A DNA stretch of 64,000 bases from NCBI GenBank assembly GCA_038396625.1, contig CP121688.1, positions 2,852,001-2,916,000 of the forward strand, written 5' to 3'. This DNA is from G038396625 sp038396625. Its GTDB lineage: Bacteria > Bacillota > Clostridia > Peptostreptococcales > Thermotaleaceae. The notes under the pieces were generated by a model that worked only from the letters and a program-made list of their open reading frames with translations, ran no database searches and was not told the DNA's origin. The position numbers were made by a program, and so were the translations under genes. This document shows, piece after piece, positions 55,235 through 64,000 of the stretch; position 1 is the first letter of the stretch, and each line of letters begins with the position of its first letter.

Positions 55235-57278
55235 CATCCCTTAAGTGTATATGCCCTAGCATAAATTCTTTTCCTTTATGCGTTAATTGTGCACCTTTAC
55301 GCCCATCTCCATAAATAATCCATTGCTTAGAATATAGAATTTCTAGTATTTTTCGTATTTCATATTCCGACGTTTGGAAACCTTCAGAAACTGCATATTT
55401 ATAAATCATTCTTCTACCACAATTTTTTTGATTTAAAAGTTGTAATATATACACAGCAAGTTTATGATTTACAAATGTTAATTCAGGAACTTCATTCGTC
55501 TCTAAAGATAATTCTTTTTTATTCATAAAATTTTTTACATCTTCAGGTAAATCACTTTTTGTGAGTACATCTCCCCCCATATAAACCATATACTCTATGC
55601 AATTTCTAAGTTCTCTTACATTTCCTTTCCATGGATAATCTAGAAGCAGTTTCATTACCTGGGGGGCTATTTTCTTATTTTTAAATCCAATTTCTGACAA
55701 TATATCTTGGATGATATGTTTTATATCTTCTTTTCTATCACGCAATGCGGGTAGATGCAAACCCAATACATTAAGCCTATAATATAAATCTAAACGAAAT
55801 TTACCCTTTTCTATTAAAACTTTTAAATCTTGATTGGTGGCTGCCATGATTCTAACATCTATGGGAATAATATTGGTCCCACCAATACGCATAACTTCTT
55901 TTTCTTGTAATGCACGTAGCAACTTCACTTGTACATTGATGGGAACATCTCCAATCTCATCTAAAAATAAGGTGCCTGTATGTGCCAATTCAAACAATCC
56001 TTTTTTACCACCTTTTTTAGCTCCTGAAAATGCACCTTCTTCATATCCAAACAGTTCACTTTCCAGCAACTCTGAAGGTAGTGCAGCACAATTTATAGCC
56101 ACAAAGGGTTTGCGCCTTCTTTTGGAAGCATTATGAATAGATTGGGTAAACAATTCTTTCCCCGTCCCACTTTCTCCCACAATTAATACAGGCGCATCAA
56201 TTTGTGCTATTTTCTTAGCCTTCTGTATGCACTCCTTTAAAACCGTACTCTTTCCTGCTATATTTTCAAAGTGATATTTTGCCACATAGCCTTTTTCTAA
56301 AAGCTGTTTTCTTAGTTGATTTTCTAAATTTTGAATTTCGGTAATATCTTTTATAATCATTACATACCCAAAAGTTCTATTGTATACATCTATCTTTCGC
56401 TTTGTTATGAGAAAACTTTTATTGACCTCCGGGGACTTTACCAAGACATTTTCTAAGCAATCTTCCTCTCGTAACTTACGACAAAGAGTGATGGGAATCG
56501 TTTTTTCATACAGTTTTGTATTGTTTAACATCTGTTCATTGCTGTTGAGCATTTTACAAATCGCTTGATTACAATGAATTATTTGATAGTAGGTATCTGT
56601 CACAATTACACCATCATCCACTACATCTAGCACTATTTCCATTTGGTTTTTGATTTCTCCTGTACTATTTAATGTGGAATGTAACCCATGACTTATGGGA
56701 ATAATGGTCTGAGCATACATGCCCAATCTGTCTTCTAAGGTTTTATTCATAATATCTAATTTTGTTCCTATATCCATCAATGTAGACAAATCAAGGACTC
56801 TCCATCCAATATCAATCACCTGTTCTATCGAAGAAGGAACATAAGACAATTGTGCTGGAGTCACTGCAATCTTTAGATCAGGGATTTTCTTTACACCAGG
56901 ATACACAGGAATGAAATCAACATGCTTAATCCCCATTTCATATAATGTGGATATGGCTTCTATAGCTGCAATACTCGTATTACTCACCATCATTGCCTTT
57001 GTCCCGGGTACCAGACGATACAATGGCTCTAGGGCACTATGAGCAAAAGTTCTATTCATATAGATAATTTTTATATCTTCTGGCAAATATTTTTTTGCCA
57101 TATTGGTTAAGACAGGAGAAGTGATTAGGGCTAAATCTCCTTCCACCAATCCATCAATACCTTCCTTAATACTATAGCCTTCAATTTCTAGATATTCTTC
57201 AAAGAATTTATTTAAATCTTTGATATATTTTTGCTTTGGCCCTGAATCTAGAGCTATGAGCACTAATTTCTTTTTCAA
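55230..57278 (-). CDS. Sigma-54 activator with PrpR-like sensor and PAS domain
   Basis: This protein of about 682 residues has an N-terminal receptor-like alpha/beta region (1-190) resembling PrpR_N sensor domains, a PAS domain (about 210-325; VVDDGVIVTDTYYQIIHCNQ), a sigma-54 AAA+ domain (about 345-575; GESGTGKEL, GTLFLDEIGDV) and a winged-helix-like C-terminus (LLNQKNCGRRMIYKYAVSEG, no Fis-type helix seen). The sigma-54 contact loop reads GAFSGA instead of GAFTGA. Start is a TTG at 57278 behind GAGGTGG; GTG three codons upstream is possible. It lies just upstream of the amidohydrolase operon and is its likely regulator. Confidence 0.9.
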   Translation of the reverse strand: MKKKLVLIALDSGPKQKYIKDLNKFFEEYLEIEGYSIKEGIDGLVEGDLALITSPVLTNMAKKYLPEDIKIIYMNRTFAHSALEPLYRLVPGTKAMMVSNTSIAAIEAISTLYEMGIKHVDFIPVYPGVKKIPDLKIAVTPAQLSYVPSSIEQVIDIGWRVLDLSTLMDIGTKLDIMNKTLEDRLGMYAQTIIPISHGLHSTLNSTGEIKNQMEIVLDVVDDGVIVTDTYYQIIHCNQAICKMLNSNEQMLNNTKLYEKTIPITLCRKLREEDCLENVLVKSPEVNKSFLITKRKIDVYNRTFGYVMIIKDITEIQNLENQLRKQLLEKGYVAKYHFENIAGKSTVLKECIQKAKKIAQIDAPVLIVGESGTGKELFTQSIHNASKRRRKPFVAINCAALPSELLESELFGYEEGAFSGAKKGGKKGLFELAHTGTLFLDEIGDVPINVQVKLLRALQEKEVMRIGGTNIIPIDVRIMAATNQDLKVLIEKGKFRLDLYYRLNVLGLHLPALRDRKEDIKHIIQDILSEIGFKNKKIAPQVMKLLLDYPWKGNVRELRNCIEYMVYMGGDVLTKSDLPEDVKNFMNKKELSLETNEVPELTFVNHKLAVYILQLLNQKNCGRRMIYKYAVSEGFQTSEYEIRKILEILYSKQWIIYGDGRKGAQLTHKGKEFMLGHIHLRDE

Positions 57279-57481
57279 AACAACCACCTCTTTAACTGTT
57301 TCTATTCCTTTATTTTATCAGAAATTACATCAAAATAAGACTTTTTTCTACATTGCACAATGACAATATTTACCCTTAATTTCTTAATAACAAATCACGC
57401 ATACTAATACAAAGTATTTGTCTATCTGCCAAAAAAGAAGCAGATACATTTTAAAAAGATGCTACATAAGGAGATGATACA

Positions 57482-58819
57482 ATGTCTACCATACAAGATA
57501 TGTTAGAAAGAGTTAAAAAAAGAAATCCAGGAGAACCAGAATTTCATCAAGCAGTTGAAGAAGTTTTATCTTCTTTGGAACCCGTTATTGAAAGACACCC
57601 TGAATATACAACAACAGGTGTACTTGAACGATTTTTTGAACCTGAACGCCAGATCCTTTTTAGAGTACCTTGGGTGGACGATAAAGGTACCCCCCATGTA
57701 AATAGGGGTTTTAGAATACAGTTTAATAGCGCTATCGGTCCTTATAAAGGTGGACTTCGATTTCACCCATCTGTATATTTAGGAATTGTAAAGTTCTTAG
57801 GATTTGAACAAATTTTAAAAAATTCTTTAACAGGGCTTCCCATAGGAGGAGGTAAAGGAGGCTCAGATTTTAATCCCAAAGGTAAGTCAGATGGTGAGAT
57901 TATGAGGTTTTGTCAAAGTTTTATGTCAGAGCTATATCGACATATTGGACCTGACCTTGATGTTCCAGCTGGAGATATCGGGGTAGGTGCAAGAGAAATT
58001 GGTTATCTCTATGGACAATTCAAACGTATTAAAAATGCCTACGAACCAGCAGTTTTAACGGGAAAAGGCTTAACTTACGGTGGATCTTTAGGAAGAAAAG
58101 AAGCTACAGGATACGGATTAATCTATTTTGTAGAAGAAATGCTATTAGATAATGGCCATAGTCTTAAGGACAAAACCGTTGTCATCTCAGGATCAGGAAA
58201 CGTAGCAACCTATGCTTGTGAAAAAGCTCAGCAATATGGCGCAAAAGTGGTTGCCATGTCTGATTCTAGTGGCTATATCTATGATCCAGATGGAATTAAC
58301 CTACAAACGGTTAAACAAATTAAAGAGATTGAAAGAAAAAGAATCAGTGAATATGTTAATCATCATGCACAGGCTGAATACCATGAGGGCTTTAAAGACA
58401 TTTGGTCTATTCCATGTGACGTAGCACTCCCCTGTGCAACACAGAATGAAATCGATATCAAAGAAGCACAAATGTTAATAGACAATGGCGTGATGGCCAT
58501 TGGAGAAGGCGCCAATATGCCTACCACTAATGAGGGTACAAAAATCTTCTTAGAAAACAACATCTTATTGGCTCCTGCTAAGGCTGCCAATGCAGGGGGT
58601 GTAGCAACTTCTGCGCTGGAAATGTCTCAAAATAGTATGCGCCTTTATTGGACTTTTGAAGAAGTAGAAGAAAAGCTACATCAAATTATGGTCAATATTT
58701 ATAATGTATCAAAGCAAGCTGCCCAAGAGTATGGTATGGCAGGAAATTATGTGGCAGGCGCCAACATTGCAGGTTTCTTAAAAGTAGCACAAGCCATGAT
58801 GGATCAAGGTATTGTGTAG
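57482..58819 (+). CDS. gdhA: Glutamate dehydrogenase (NADP-type, hexameric)
   Basis: This 445-residue enzyme interconverts glutamate and 2-oxoglutarate plus ammonia. Length and sequence match the small hexameric GdhA class: IQFNSAIGPYKGGLRFHPSV, GLPIGGGKGGSDFNPKGKSD with the catalytic Lys residues, PAGDIGVGAREIGYLYGQFK and the nucleotide fold VVISGSGNVATYACEKAQ. AAGGAGATGATACA precedes the ATG. NADP use is a family inference. It is a single plus-strand gene with its own terminator; no -24/-12 promoter is visible upstream. Confidence 0.95.
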   Translation: MSTIQDMLERVKKRNPGEPEFHQAVEEVLSSLEPVIERHPEYTTTGVLERFFEPERQILFRVPWVDDKGTPHVNRGFRIQFNSAIGPYKGGLRFHPSVYLGIVKFLGFEQILKNSLTGLPIGGGKGGSDFNPKGKSDGEIMRFCQSFMSELYRHIGPDLDVPAGDIGVGAREIGYLYGQFKRIKNAYEPAVLTGKGLTYGGSLGRKEATGYGLIYFVEEMLLDNGHSLKDKTVVISGSGNVATYACEKAQQYGAKVVAMSDSSGYIYDPDGINLQTVKQIKEIERKRISEYVNHHAQAEYHEGFKDIWSIPCDVALPCATQNEIDIKEAQMLIDNGVMAIGEGANMPTTNEGTKIFLENNILLAPAKAANAGGVATSALEMSQNSMRLYWTFEEVEEKLHQIMVNIYNVSKQAAQEYGMAGNYVAGANIAGFLKVAQAMMDQGIV

Positions 58820-58839
58820 GGTTATCCTGTTAGTTTCAA

Positions 58840-58872
58840 TAAGAAAACGCTCAATTATTTGAGCGCTTTCTC
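58840..58872. terminator. Two-way terminator between gdhA and HD-GYP gene
   Basis: AGAAAACGCTCAA (58842-58854) and TTGAGCGCTTTCT (58859-58871) pair with one A-C mismatch; TCATTTTAC follows on the plus strand and TTTTCTTATTG on the minus strand. Confidence 0.75.
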
Positions 58873-58875
58873 ATT

Positions 58876-60054
58876 TTACTTTTCATTTATCTTCTTAAAA
58901 GAATTATGTTCCTGCAAATGATGGGGAACGGATACATTAGGTGCTTCATATTGCAATCCTTCTATCACCAAATTTTTCTCCTGCATTAAATCAATGATTT
59001 TCATTTCTATACTGACCGCCCTTTGCCGAATCACTTTGATTTTGGGTCGAAGGGGAAAGTGCGGATATACTTCCTCTACTACGCCTACATCATTGTTACT
59101 TAATTTTACAAGACTCCCTACAGGATAAGGGACAATCTTTTTAGCAAAAGCCTGTACCATTCTAAAATCAAAAAATCTTCCTGCACTTCCCATAATAAAC
59201 TCAAGGGCCTCACTAGGTGAAAATGCCTTTCTATAGGGCCTATTAGAAGTCATCGCATCATAGGTATCTGCAATGGCTACAATTTTTGCTAATTTGTTAA
59301 TTTGATTTTCTTGATGCCCATTGGGATAACCAGAACCATCTAATCGTTCATGATGCTGTAGCGCTATGATCTTTGTGACACCAGGAAGATTATAATGTGC
59401 CTTTAAATATTCATATCCTTTTTGAGGATGTTGTTTTGCTATGGCATATTCTGCTTCTGTTAAATCAGACTTTTTATAAAGAATCTCCTTCGACAAAAAT
59501 GTTTTACCAATATCATGTAAAATTGCTCCTATGCATAAATCATACAATTCATGTTTATTTAGATTTAGTTCCATCCCTAATACCAATGATAATACCCCTA
59601 CATTTACAGAATGTTGATAAACATAATTATCCAAACTCTTAATATCAACCAAGTTGATCAAAAGGTTTTGGTTGGATAGAATTTCTTCCACAATATCCTT
59701 CGACAGACTGTTCAGTGATTGAATACCTTGTTCTATACTGTTTAATAATTGTTTAGATTTCAAAGAATTCCTATTGTTGTTTACTGATGAAGCGAATTTT
59801 TCAACATTATCAAAAGTTTGTTTTGTTGATTTCACCGCCGCATTTCTTAACTCAGGTTTGATAATATCTTCTATCTCATTATCACTATATTTGTCATTAA
59901 TATAGATGGTATAGATGCCGTTTTCTTCAATTTTTTTTAAAAGATTTTCATTGAGCTGAACACCTTTTTTTAATAATATTCTATTATCCCTATCATAAAT
60001 GGTCTGGGCTAAAAATGTATTTTCTTTCACACAATTTATGGGTACAAGTCTCAT
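58876..60054 (-). CDS. HD-GYP domain phosphodiesterase
   Basis: The 392-residue protein has an N-terminal region (1-120; LAQTIYDRDNRILLKKGVQL, a domain frequent before HD-GYP) and an HD-GYP domain (about 130-320): YVYQHSVNVG, GAILHDIGKTFL (HD pair), ALQHHERLDGSGYPNG (HHExxDGxGYP) and AIADTYDAMTSNRPYRKA. The motifs for cyclic-di-GMP hydrolysis are complete. No receiver or membrane domain is seen, so the cue is unknown. Single gene. Confidence 0.93.
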   Translation of the reverse strand: MRLVPINCVKENTFLAQTIYDRDNRILLKKGVQLNENLLKKIEENGIYTIYINDKYSDNEIEDIIKPELRNAAVKSTKQTFDNVEKFASSVNNNRNSLKSKQLLNSIEQGIQSLNSLSKDIVEEILSNQNLLINLVDIKSLDNYVYQHSVNVGVLSLVLGMELNLNKHELYDLCIGAILHDIGKTFLSKEILYKKSDLTEAEYAIAKQHPQKGYEYLKAHYNLPGVTKIIALQHHERLDGSGYPNGHQENQINKLAKIVAIADTYDAMTSNRPYRKAFSPSEALEFIMGSAGRFFDFRMVQAFAKKIVPYPVGSLVKLSNNDVGVVEEVYPHFPLRPKIKVIRQRAVSIEMKIIDLMQEKNLVIEGLQYEAPNVSVPHHLQEHNSFKKINEK

Positions 60055-60153
60055 TTAATAATAACCCCTCACATTATAAGTATTTATCCGCTACATTGCA
60101 TTTTAATAACATCAATTATATCAAATTTTATCGAAATTTGTAAGTTGTATTTG

Positions 60154-61059
60154 TTAAGTATCTTTTGTTGTCTTTCTCTGTGCTTCTAAATTTCTTAAAA
60201 TGAGTTTTCTTCCTCTCCAGCTAAATGCCCTATCTCCATATTTTCTTTTAAAAGCTTTATTAGATATCCTTTCGATTTCTTTTTCCTCAAGCTTGTATAT
60301 GATTGACTTTTGAAATGCTTCTATTGGTGTATAACTTACATTCTGGTTATGGGGACATACATCCTGACAAATATCACAGCCAAACACCATAGGATGCTTT
60401 TCTAGTAATTTTTTTTCTTCACGGCTTAAAACATCTTTCTTTTGGGTAGTAAAAGACAGGCACCTACGAGGGTTTATTTGAAAATCACCTAATATGGCAC
60501 CTCCTGGACAACTTTTCATACATGCACCACATTGAATGCATGTTTTTTTCAAAGGCTTGTCTGGTTCGAAGGGATAATTGTTTAGTATATACCCTATAAA
60601 CACATAGGAACCGTATCGATCCGTAATGATGTGGTTATTGATACCAAAATATCCAATCCCAGACAAATAAGCCAAATATCTATCTACAAAAGGACCTGTG
60701 TCTACAAAAGTTTGATATATAAATCCATCAATTTCCTCTTTTAAAAATGCTCCTATGTTTTCAAGTTCTTCTTTTACAATAAGGTGATAATCCTTTGCAT
60801 AAGCATATTTAGAAATATTTGCATCCTCTTGATGCACTATAAAATAAGGGAATGCACACACAATAATCGATGCTACATCTTTCATTGTCCTTTGGGGATC
60901 TACTCGTTTTGAAATATCTTGCTCTTCCATCCCCGTGAGGTATCCCTTATCCATTCGATCCTTTAGTATCCTTTCCAATTCTTTATATGGCCCTATGGGT
61001 GCAATCCCAACCATATCAATATTATGTTGTTGACAAAACTGCTTTAGTTTTTCTTTCAC
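60154..61059 (-). CDS. queG: Epoxyqueuosine reductase QueG
   Basis: This 301-residue cobalamin-dependent enzyme does the last step of queuosine synthesis in tRNA. The N-terminal domain has SIIVCAFPYF and YQTFVDTGPFVDRYLAYLSG with the catalytic Asp; two [4Fe-4S] clusters are in CIQCGACMKSCPGG and CDICQDVCPHN. GTG start at 61059 behind GGAGATGAAAAA. It lies 25 nt downstream of sbcC and may be cotranscribed. Confidence 0.93.
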   Translation of the reverse strand: MKEKLKQFCQQHNIDMVGIAPIGPYKELERILKDRMDKGYLTGMEEQDISKRVDPQRTMKDVASIIVCAFPYFIVHQEDANISKYAYAKDYHLIVKEELENIGAFLKEEIDGFIYQTFVDTGPFVDRYLAYLSGIGYFGINNHIITDRYGSYVFIGYILNNYPFEPDKPLKKTCIQCGACMKSCPGGAILGDFQINPRRCLSFTTQKKDVLSREEKKLLEKHPMVFGCDICQDVCPHNQNVSYTPIEAFQKSIIYKLEEKEIERISNKAFKRKYGDRAFSWRGRKLILRNLEAQRKTTKDT

Positions 61060-61084
61060 TTTTTCATCTCCATTTTATTCTATC

Positions 61085-64000
61085 TCAATATATCTTAAAG
61101 GCTGCTATGCTCCCATTTTCTGTAGGCATTACCTCAAGTCGCGCATCAATGCGCTCTTTTAACTCTGGTACGTGGGAAATAATCCCTACCAGTCGACCAC
61201 CTTTTTGTAAATCAATTAAAGTTCTCATGGCAAAATCTAAAGCCTCTGGATCCAAGCTTCCAAATCCTTCATCCACAAAAATAGTATCTAACTGAATACC
61301 TCCAGCATAAGCCTGCACCACATCTGCTAAGCCAAGTGCTAAAGATAAGGAAGCAAGAAATGTCTCCCCACCGGATAGGGTTGTAACAGGGCGCTCTATA
61401 CCTGTATAAGTATCTAATACTTCTAATTCTAGACCTCCTGCTGCATTTTTTCTTGCTCTATCCAATGTTCTTCTTAAATGATATCTGCCTTTACTCATTA
61501 ATTTCAATCTTTCTGTGGCTGCAATCGTAATATCATCTAGCAATGCTCCTAATACAAATCGCTGGAAGGTCAATCCATGTATATTATCTCCATTGCTTAC
61601 TTGAGATAGATTTCCTATGATCTCATATTCTCTTTCCTGCGTCTGTATTACTGCATTTAATCTTTCTACTTCTTTTAACAAATCTTTATCGTGCTTTATT
61701 TTTTCTAAGAGACTATTTTCTAATTTCAAGGTTTCATCCTTTTCTTTTTCTGCATCACTTAAAGCTTTTTCAAGTTTGCCTACATCCACTTTAACAATAC
61801 CCTCTGCTGCTTTACATGCTCGTTGGTGATAATCCATCAAAGCGTGCCATCTTCCTTCAAAGTCTTTGATTTCCTTTTCTAGCTTTTGCATTGTTGCTTC
61901 ATTTTTTTTCGCATCATCATAGTCTTGATATTTTTCAAAGCCTACTTTATTCATCATTTGTATGAAGAGATTTTTTTCATGGTTATACTTTTCTATGGCC
62001 TCTTCAAGAAGCTTCTGAGCATTACCTTGAGCTGTTTTGGCAGAAACCAATTGCTTTTCCGCTTGATCAAAATCTTTCTTTGCGATTTCAAACTTTTGTA
62101 TAAGCATCTGTAAATGTTCTTTTGCTTGTTTTTGCACCTCTGCCAGGGCATGGATGTTTCGAATATTTTCAGGAATCGCTTCTTCCTGTCCTTTTAAAGC
62201 GCCTATTTCTTTCTGATAGGTTTCATTTTTTTCTTGTACATCCTTTTCTATATCTTCAAGCTTTTCTTTTACCAATTTCTCTTCTTCTATCAACTTCTGT
62301 AAAGCTTTATTTTCTTGTTCTAACTTTTTTGCTTTTTCTAATGCTTTCATCCATTGACTCTTTTTATTGTCTACATCATTTTTCATTTTTTCTATGTCTA
62401 TATCTGCATGTTCACCTAATTCTTCTTGACTGTTTCGGATTCTGCTTTCTAAAGCTTCTTTTTCTGTTTGCGCTTGATTTAGCCTATCTTTATCTTTATC
62501 TTTCTTTTTTTCTAGCTCTTCTACTAGGTTTTGTTTTTGTTTGATTTCTTCCTCTGTAGGCATCCATGTTTCTTTTTGTGCAGGAATTGGATGATGAATA
62601 GATCCACATACAGGACAAGGATCACCCTCTTTTAATTTTTCTGCCAAAATAGCAGCCTGACCTTTGTTCCACATTTCTTGTAATGCAAATAATTCTTTTT
62701 TAACCCTATTATATTCCTGCTCAGATTTTTCAAAAATTATCCCTTGCTTTTCATAGCATTGCATTGCTACTTTTATCTGTTCTTTCACCGTATTTAGTGT
62801 CAGTTTTTTTTCATAGATTTTTTTAATGGTTTCATAACTTGTCTGAAAAATGGGCGCTTTTAAACGATATTCCTTTGCATCCTCTACGAATCTTTTTTGC
62901 GCTTCTATCTTTTCTTCTAACTGAACTTTTTGCTTTTGTAGGATGTTTTTTTGTGCTGTTACTTGCTCTTTTTCCTTTTTTAGACTTTCTACCATTTTTC
63001 GCATATCTTCTAAAGATGCTACTTTCTCTGTATACCCTTGTATTTCAAGCACCTTATTTCTTGCCTTTTCTCTTATTTCTTCTTGGTCATTTTCTATCTG
63101 CAACCGTTCTTTTGCTTTTTTATGATGCTTCTCTGATTCCTCTAAATTCTTCTTCGTTTGTATTAAGTCTTTCTGACATTGCTCCCGATCCTGACTTCTT
63201 AATCTGGTAATCTTTTCAGTTTCCTCTAATGTAGCTGCTTTCCTAGCTTTTTGTAATTCTACGCGTTTTAACTCTATCTTGGGTATATCTTCCTGTGCCT
63301 TTTTTAAGTCCTTCTCTACTTGTTCTTTTTCTTTTATTTTTTCATTTCCTTCTTTTCCTATTCTAAACTTCTCTTGGGCATTTTTAACGGCACTAAATTT
63401 TTCTTCTAACAATCCTTGTAATTGTACCCGTTTTTCTTCATTGACTCTAATCAATTGCTGTAGTGCTTCCATATTTTCACAAGCAACTTTTTTTAAATAC
63501 CAGTCTCGTTGATTTTGTTTTTCTTTGATTTGGTCTTTTAATTCTTTTGCAGATTTTTTCAATAGTTCTTCAATTCCTCTATAAAATTCTGTATGAAAAA
63601 GCTTTTCTAAAATTTGCTGACGTTCTATCGAATCCGCCACTAAAAGCTTTCGAAATTTCCCCTGGGGCAACATGATTACTTGTCGAAATTGATCACTTTT
63701 AAAGCCAATCATTCTTTCTATTGCATCCGTTACATTTTTCCAGCCTGTTTCCACTAAAACAGCTTTCTGTTCTTCATCCTCTAATTTCCATAAAACAGCT
63801 TCAGGACTTTGTATTGTTGTACCTGTTCCAGACTTTTTCATTCTTTCCTGCTCCGGCTTCCTACTAACCCGATACCGCTCATGCTTTAACTCAAACTCAA
63901 AAACAACTTCAGTTATTTGGCTTAGATCAGCATGATGACTACGCATGTTTCTTGCATTACGTTCTGCTCCACTGGTATCTCCATAGAGTGCAAAACAAAT
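61085..64000 (-). CDS. sbcC: Exonuclease subunit SbcC (5' end outside window)
   Basis: The frame runs to the window edge: upstream of the first internal ATG it continues with ICFALYGDTSGAERNARNMR, which is the usual SbcC sequence after the Walker A region, so about 30-40 N-terminal residues are missing. Visible parts are QVIMLPQGKFRKLL, long coiled coils around the zinc hook DPCPVCGSIHHP, and at the C-terminus TLSGGETFLASLSLALGLAD (signature) and TIFVDEGFGSLDPEALDFAM (Walker B). With SbcD it opens DNA hairpins and cuts double strands; sbcD is expected just outside the window. Confidence 0.95.
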   Translation of the reverse strand: MCFALYGDTSGAERNARNMRSHHADLSQITEVVFEFELKHERYRVSRKPEQERMKKSGTGTTIQSPEAVLWKLEDEEQKAVLVETGWKNVTDAIERMIGFKSDQFRQVIMLPQGKFRKLLVADSIERQQILEKLFHTEFYRGIEELLKKSAKELKDQIKEKQNQRDWYLKKVACENMEALQQLIRVNEEKRVQLQGLLEEKFSAVKNAQEKFRIGKEGNEKIKEKEQVEKDLKKAQEDIPKIELKRVELQKARKAATLEETEKITRLRSQDREQCQKDLIQTKKNLEESEKHHKKAKERLQIENDQEEIREKARNKVLEIQGYTEKVASLEDMRKMVESLKKEKEQVTAQKNILQKQKVQLEEKIEAQKRFVEDAKEYRLKAPIFQTSYETIKKIYEKKLTLNTVKEQIKVAMQCYEKQGIIFEKSEQEYNRVKKELFALQEMWNKGQAAILAEKLKEGDPCPVCGSIHHPIPAQKETWMPTEEEIKQKQNLVEELEKKKDKDKDRLNQAQTEKEALESRIRNSQEELGEHADIDIEKMKNDVDNKKSQWMKALEKAKKLEQENKALQKLIEEEKLVKEKLEDIEKDVQEKNETYQKEIGALKGQEEAIPENIRNIHALAEVQKQAKEHLQMLIQKFEIAKKDFDQAEKQLVSAKTAQGNAQKLLEEAIEKYNHEKNLFIQMMNKVGFEKYQDYDDAKKNEATMQKLEKEIKDFEGRWHALMDYHQRACKAAEGIVKVDVGKLEKALSDAEKEKDETLKLENSLLEKIKHDKDLLKEVERLNAVIQTQEREYEIIGNLSQVSNGDNIHGLTFQRFVLGALLDDITIAATERLKLMSKGRYHLRRTLDRARKNAAGGLELEVLDTYTGIERPVTTLSGGETFLASLSLALGLADVVQAYAGGIQLDTIFVDEGFGSLDPEALDFAMRTLIDLQKGGRLVGIISHVPELKERIDARLEVMPTENGSIAAFKIY

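Overview
The window comes from a low-GC, Gram-positive, probably spore-forming anaerobe of the class Clostridia. Supporting signs are an rRNA operon with a tRNA-Ala spacer, strong AGGAGG-type ribosome sites, T-box and M-box leaders, two sigma-54 promoters with three sigma-54 activators, a TRAP uptake operon, csaB/murJ envelope genes, and the order acpS-nnr-lipoprotein-alr-ndoAI-ndoA known from sporulating Firmicutes. An Alkaliphilus/Crassaminicella-like lineage is possible, but I cannot fix the genus. Nearly all genes lie on the minus strand.

Layout. 1-3.75 kb: rRNA operon (23S cut by the window edge, tRNA-Ala, 16S) with three tandem promoters. 3.9-7.4 kb: a frameshifted dctP remnant, then an intact TRAP operon dctPQM. 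7.6-15.3 kb: two MATE exporters, recJ, an orphan agrBD quorum-sensing pair (the 45-residue agrD was found by hand), mutY and a small conserved-looking protein. 15.4-18.1 kb: ftsE-ftsX and an M23 peptidase with a coiled coil, a cell-wall hydrolase control module. 18.5-21.5 kb: 5-formyl-THF cyclo-ligase and a LonB-like protease. 21.7-29.5 kb: a sigma-54 regulatory block (PAS activator, NtrC-type response regulator, dCACHE histidine kinase) next to an APC permease/cysteine hydrolase operon that has a textbook -24/-12 promoter.

29.8-41.5 kb: LysM protein, PrcB-like protein, split transketolase, YitT, and the envelope cluster wecB/tagA-csaB-DUF5693-murJ, then an unknown exported protein and the MazEF-type pair. 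41.6-47.4 kb: alr, YdcC/GerS-like lipoprotein, nnr, acpS, a coiled-coil protein, a YetF-like protein and a 30-residue membrane peptide. 47.4-49.2 kb: mgtE behind an M-box Mg2+ riboswitch. Between riboswitch and gene lies an upstream reading frame whose peptide carries a PLPR motif resembling the enterobacterial MgtL leader peptide. This is the most interesting candidate in the window.

49.2-58.9 kb: T-box-controlled ilvD, psd, then a second sigma-54 regulon (M20 amidohydrolase and YfcC transporter under a -24/-12 promoter with an upstream inverted repeat, and their probable activator next door), and gdhA. 58.9-64 kb: an HD-GYP phosphodiesterase, queG and sbcC (5' end outside the window).

Overall this is a core-genome segment with amino-acid and peptide catabolism under sigma-54 control, envelope and division functions, and several leader-RNA switches. 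I saw no CRISPR array, insertion sequence or prophage.
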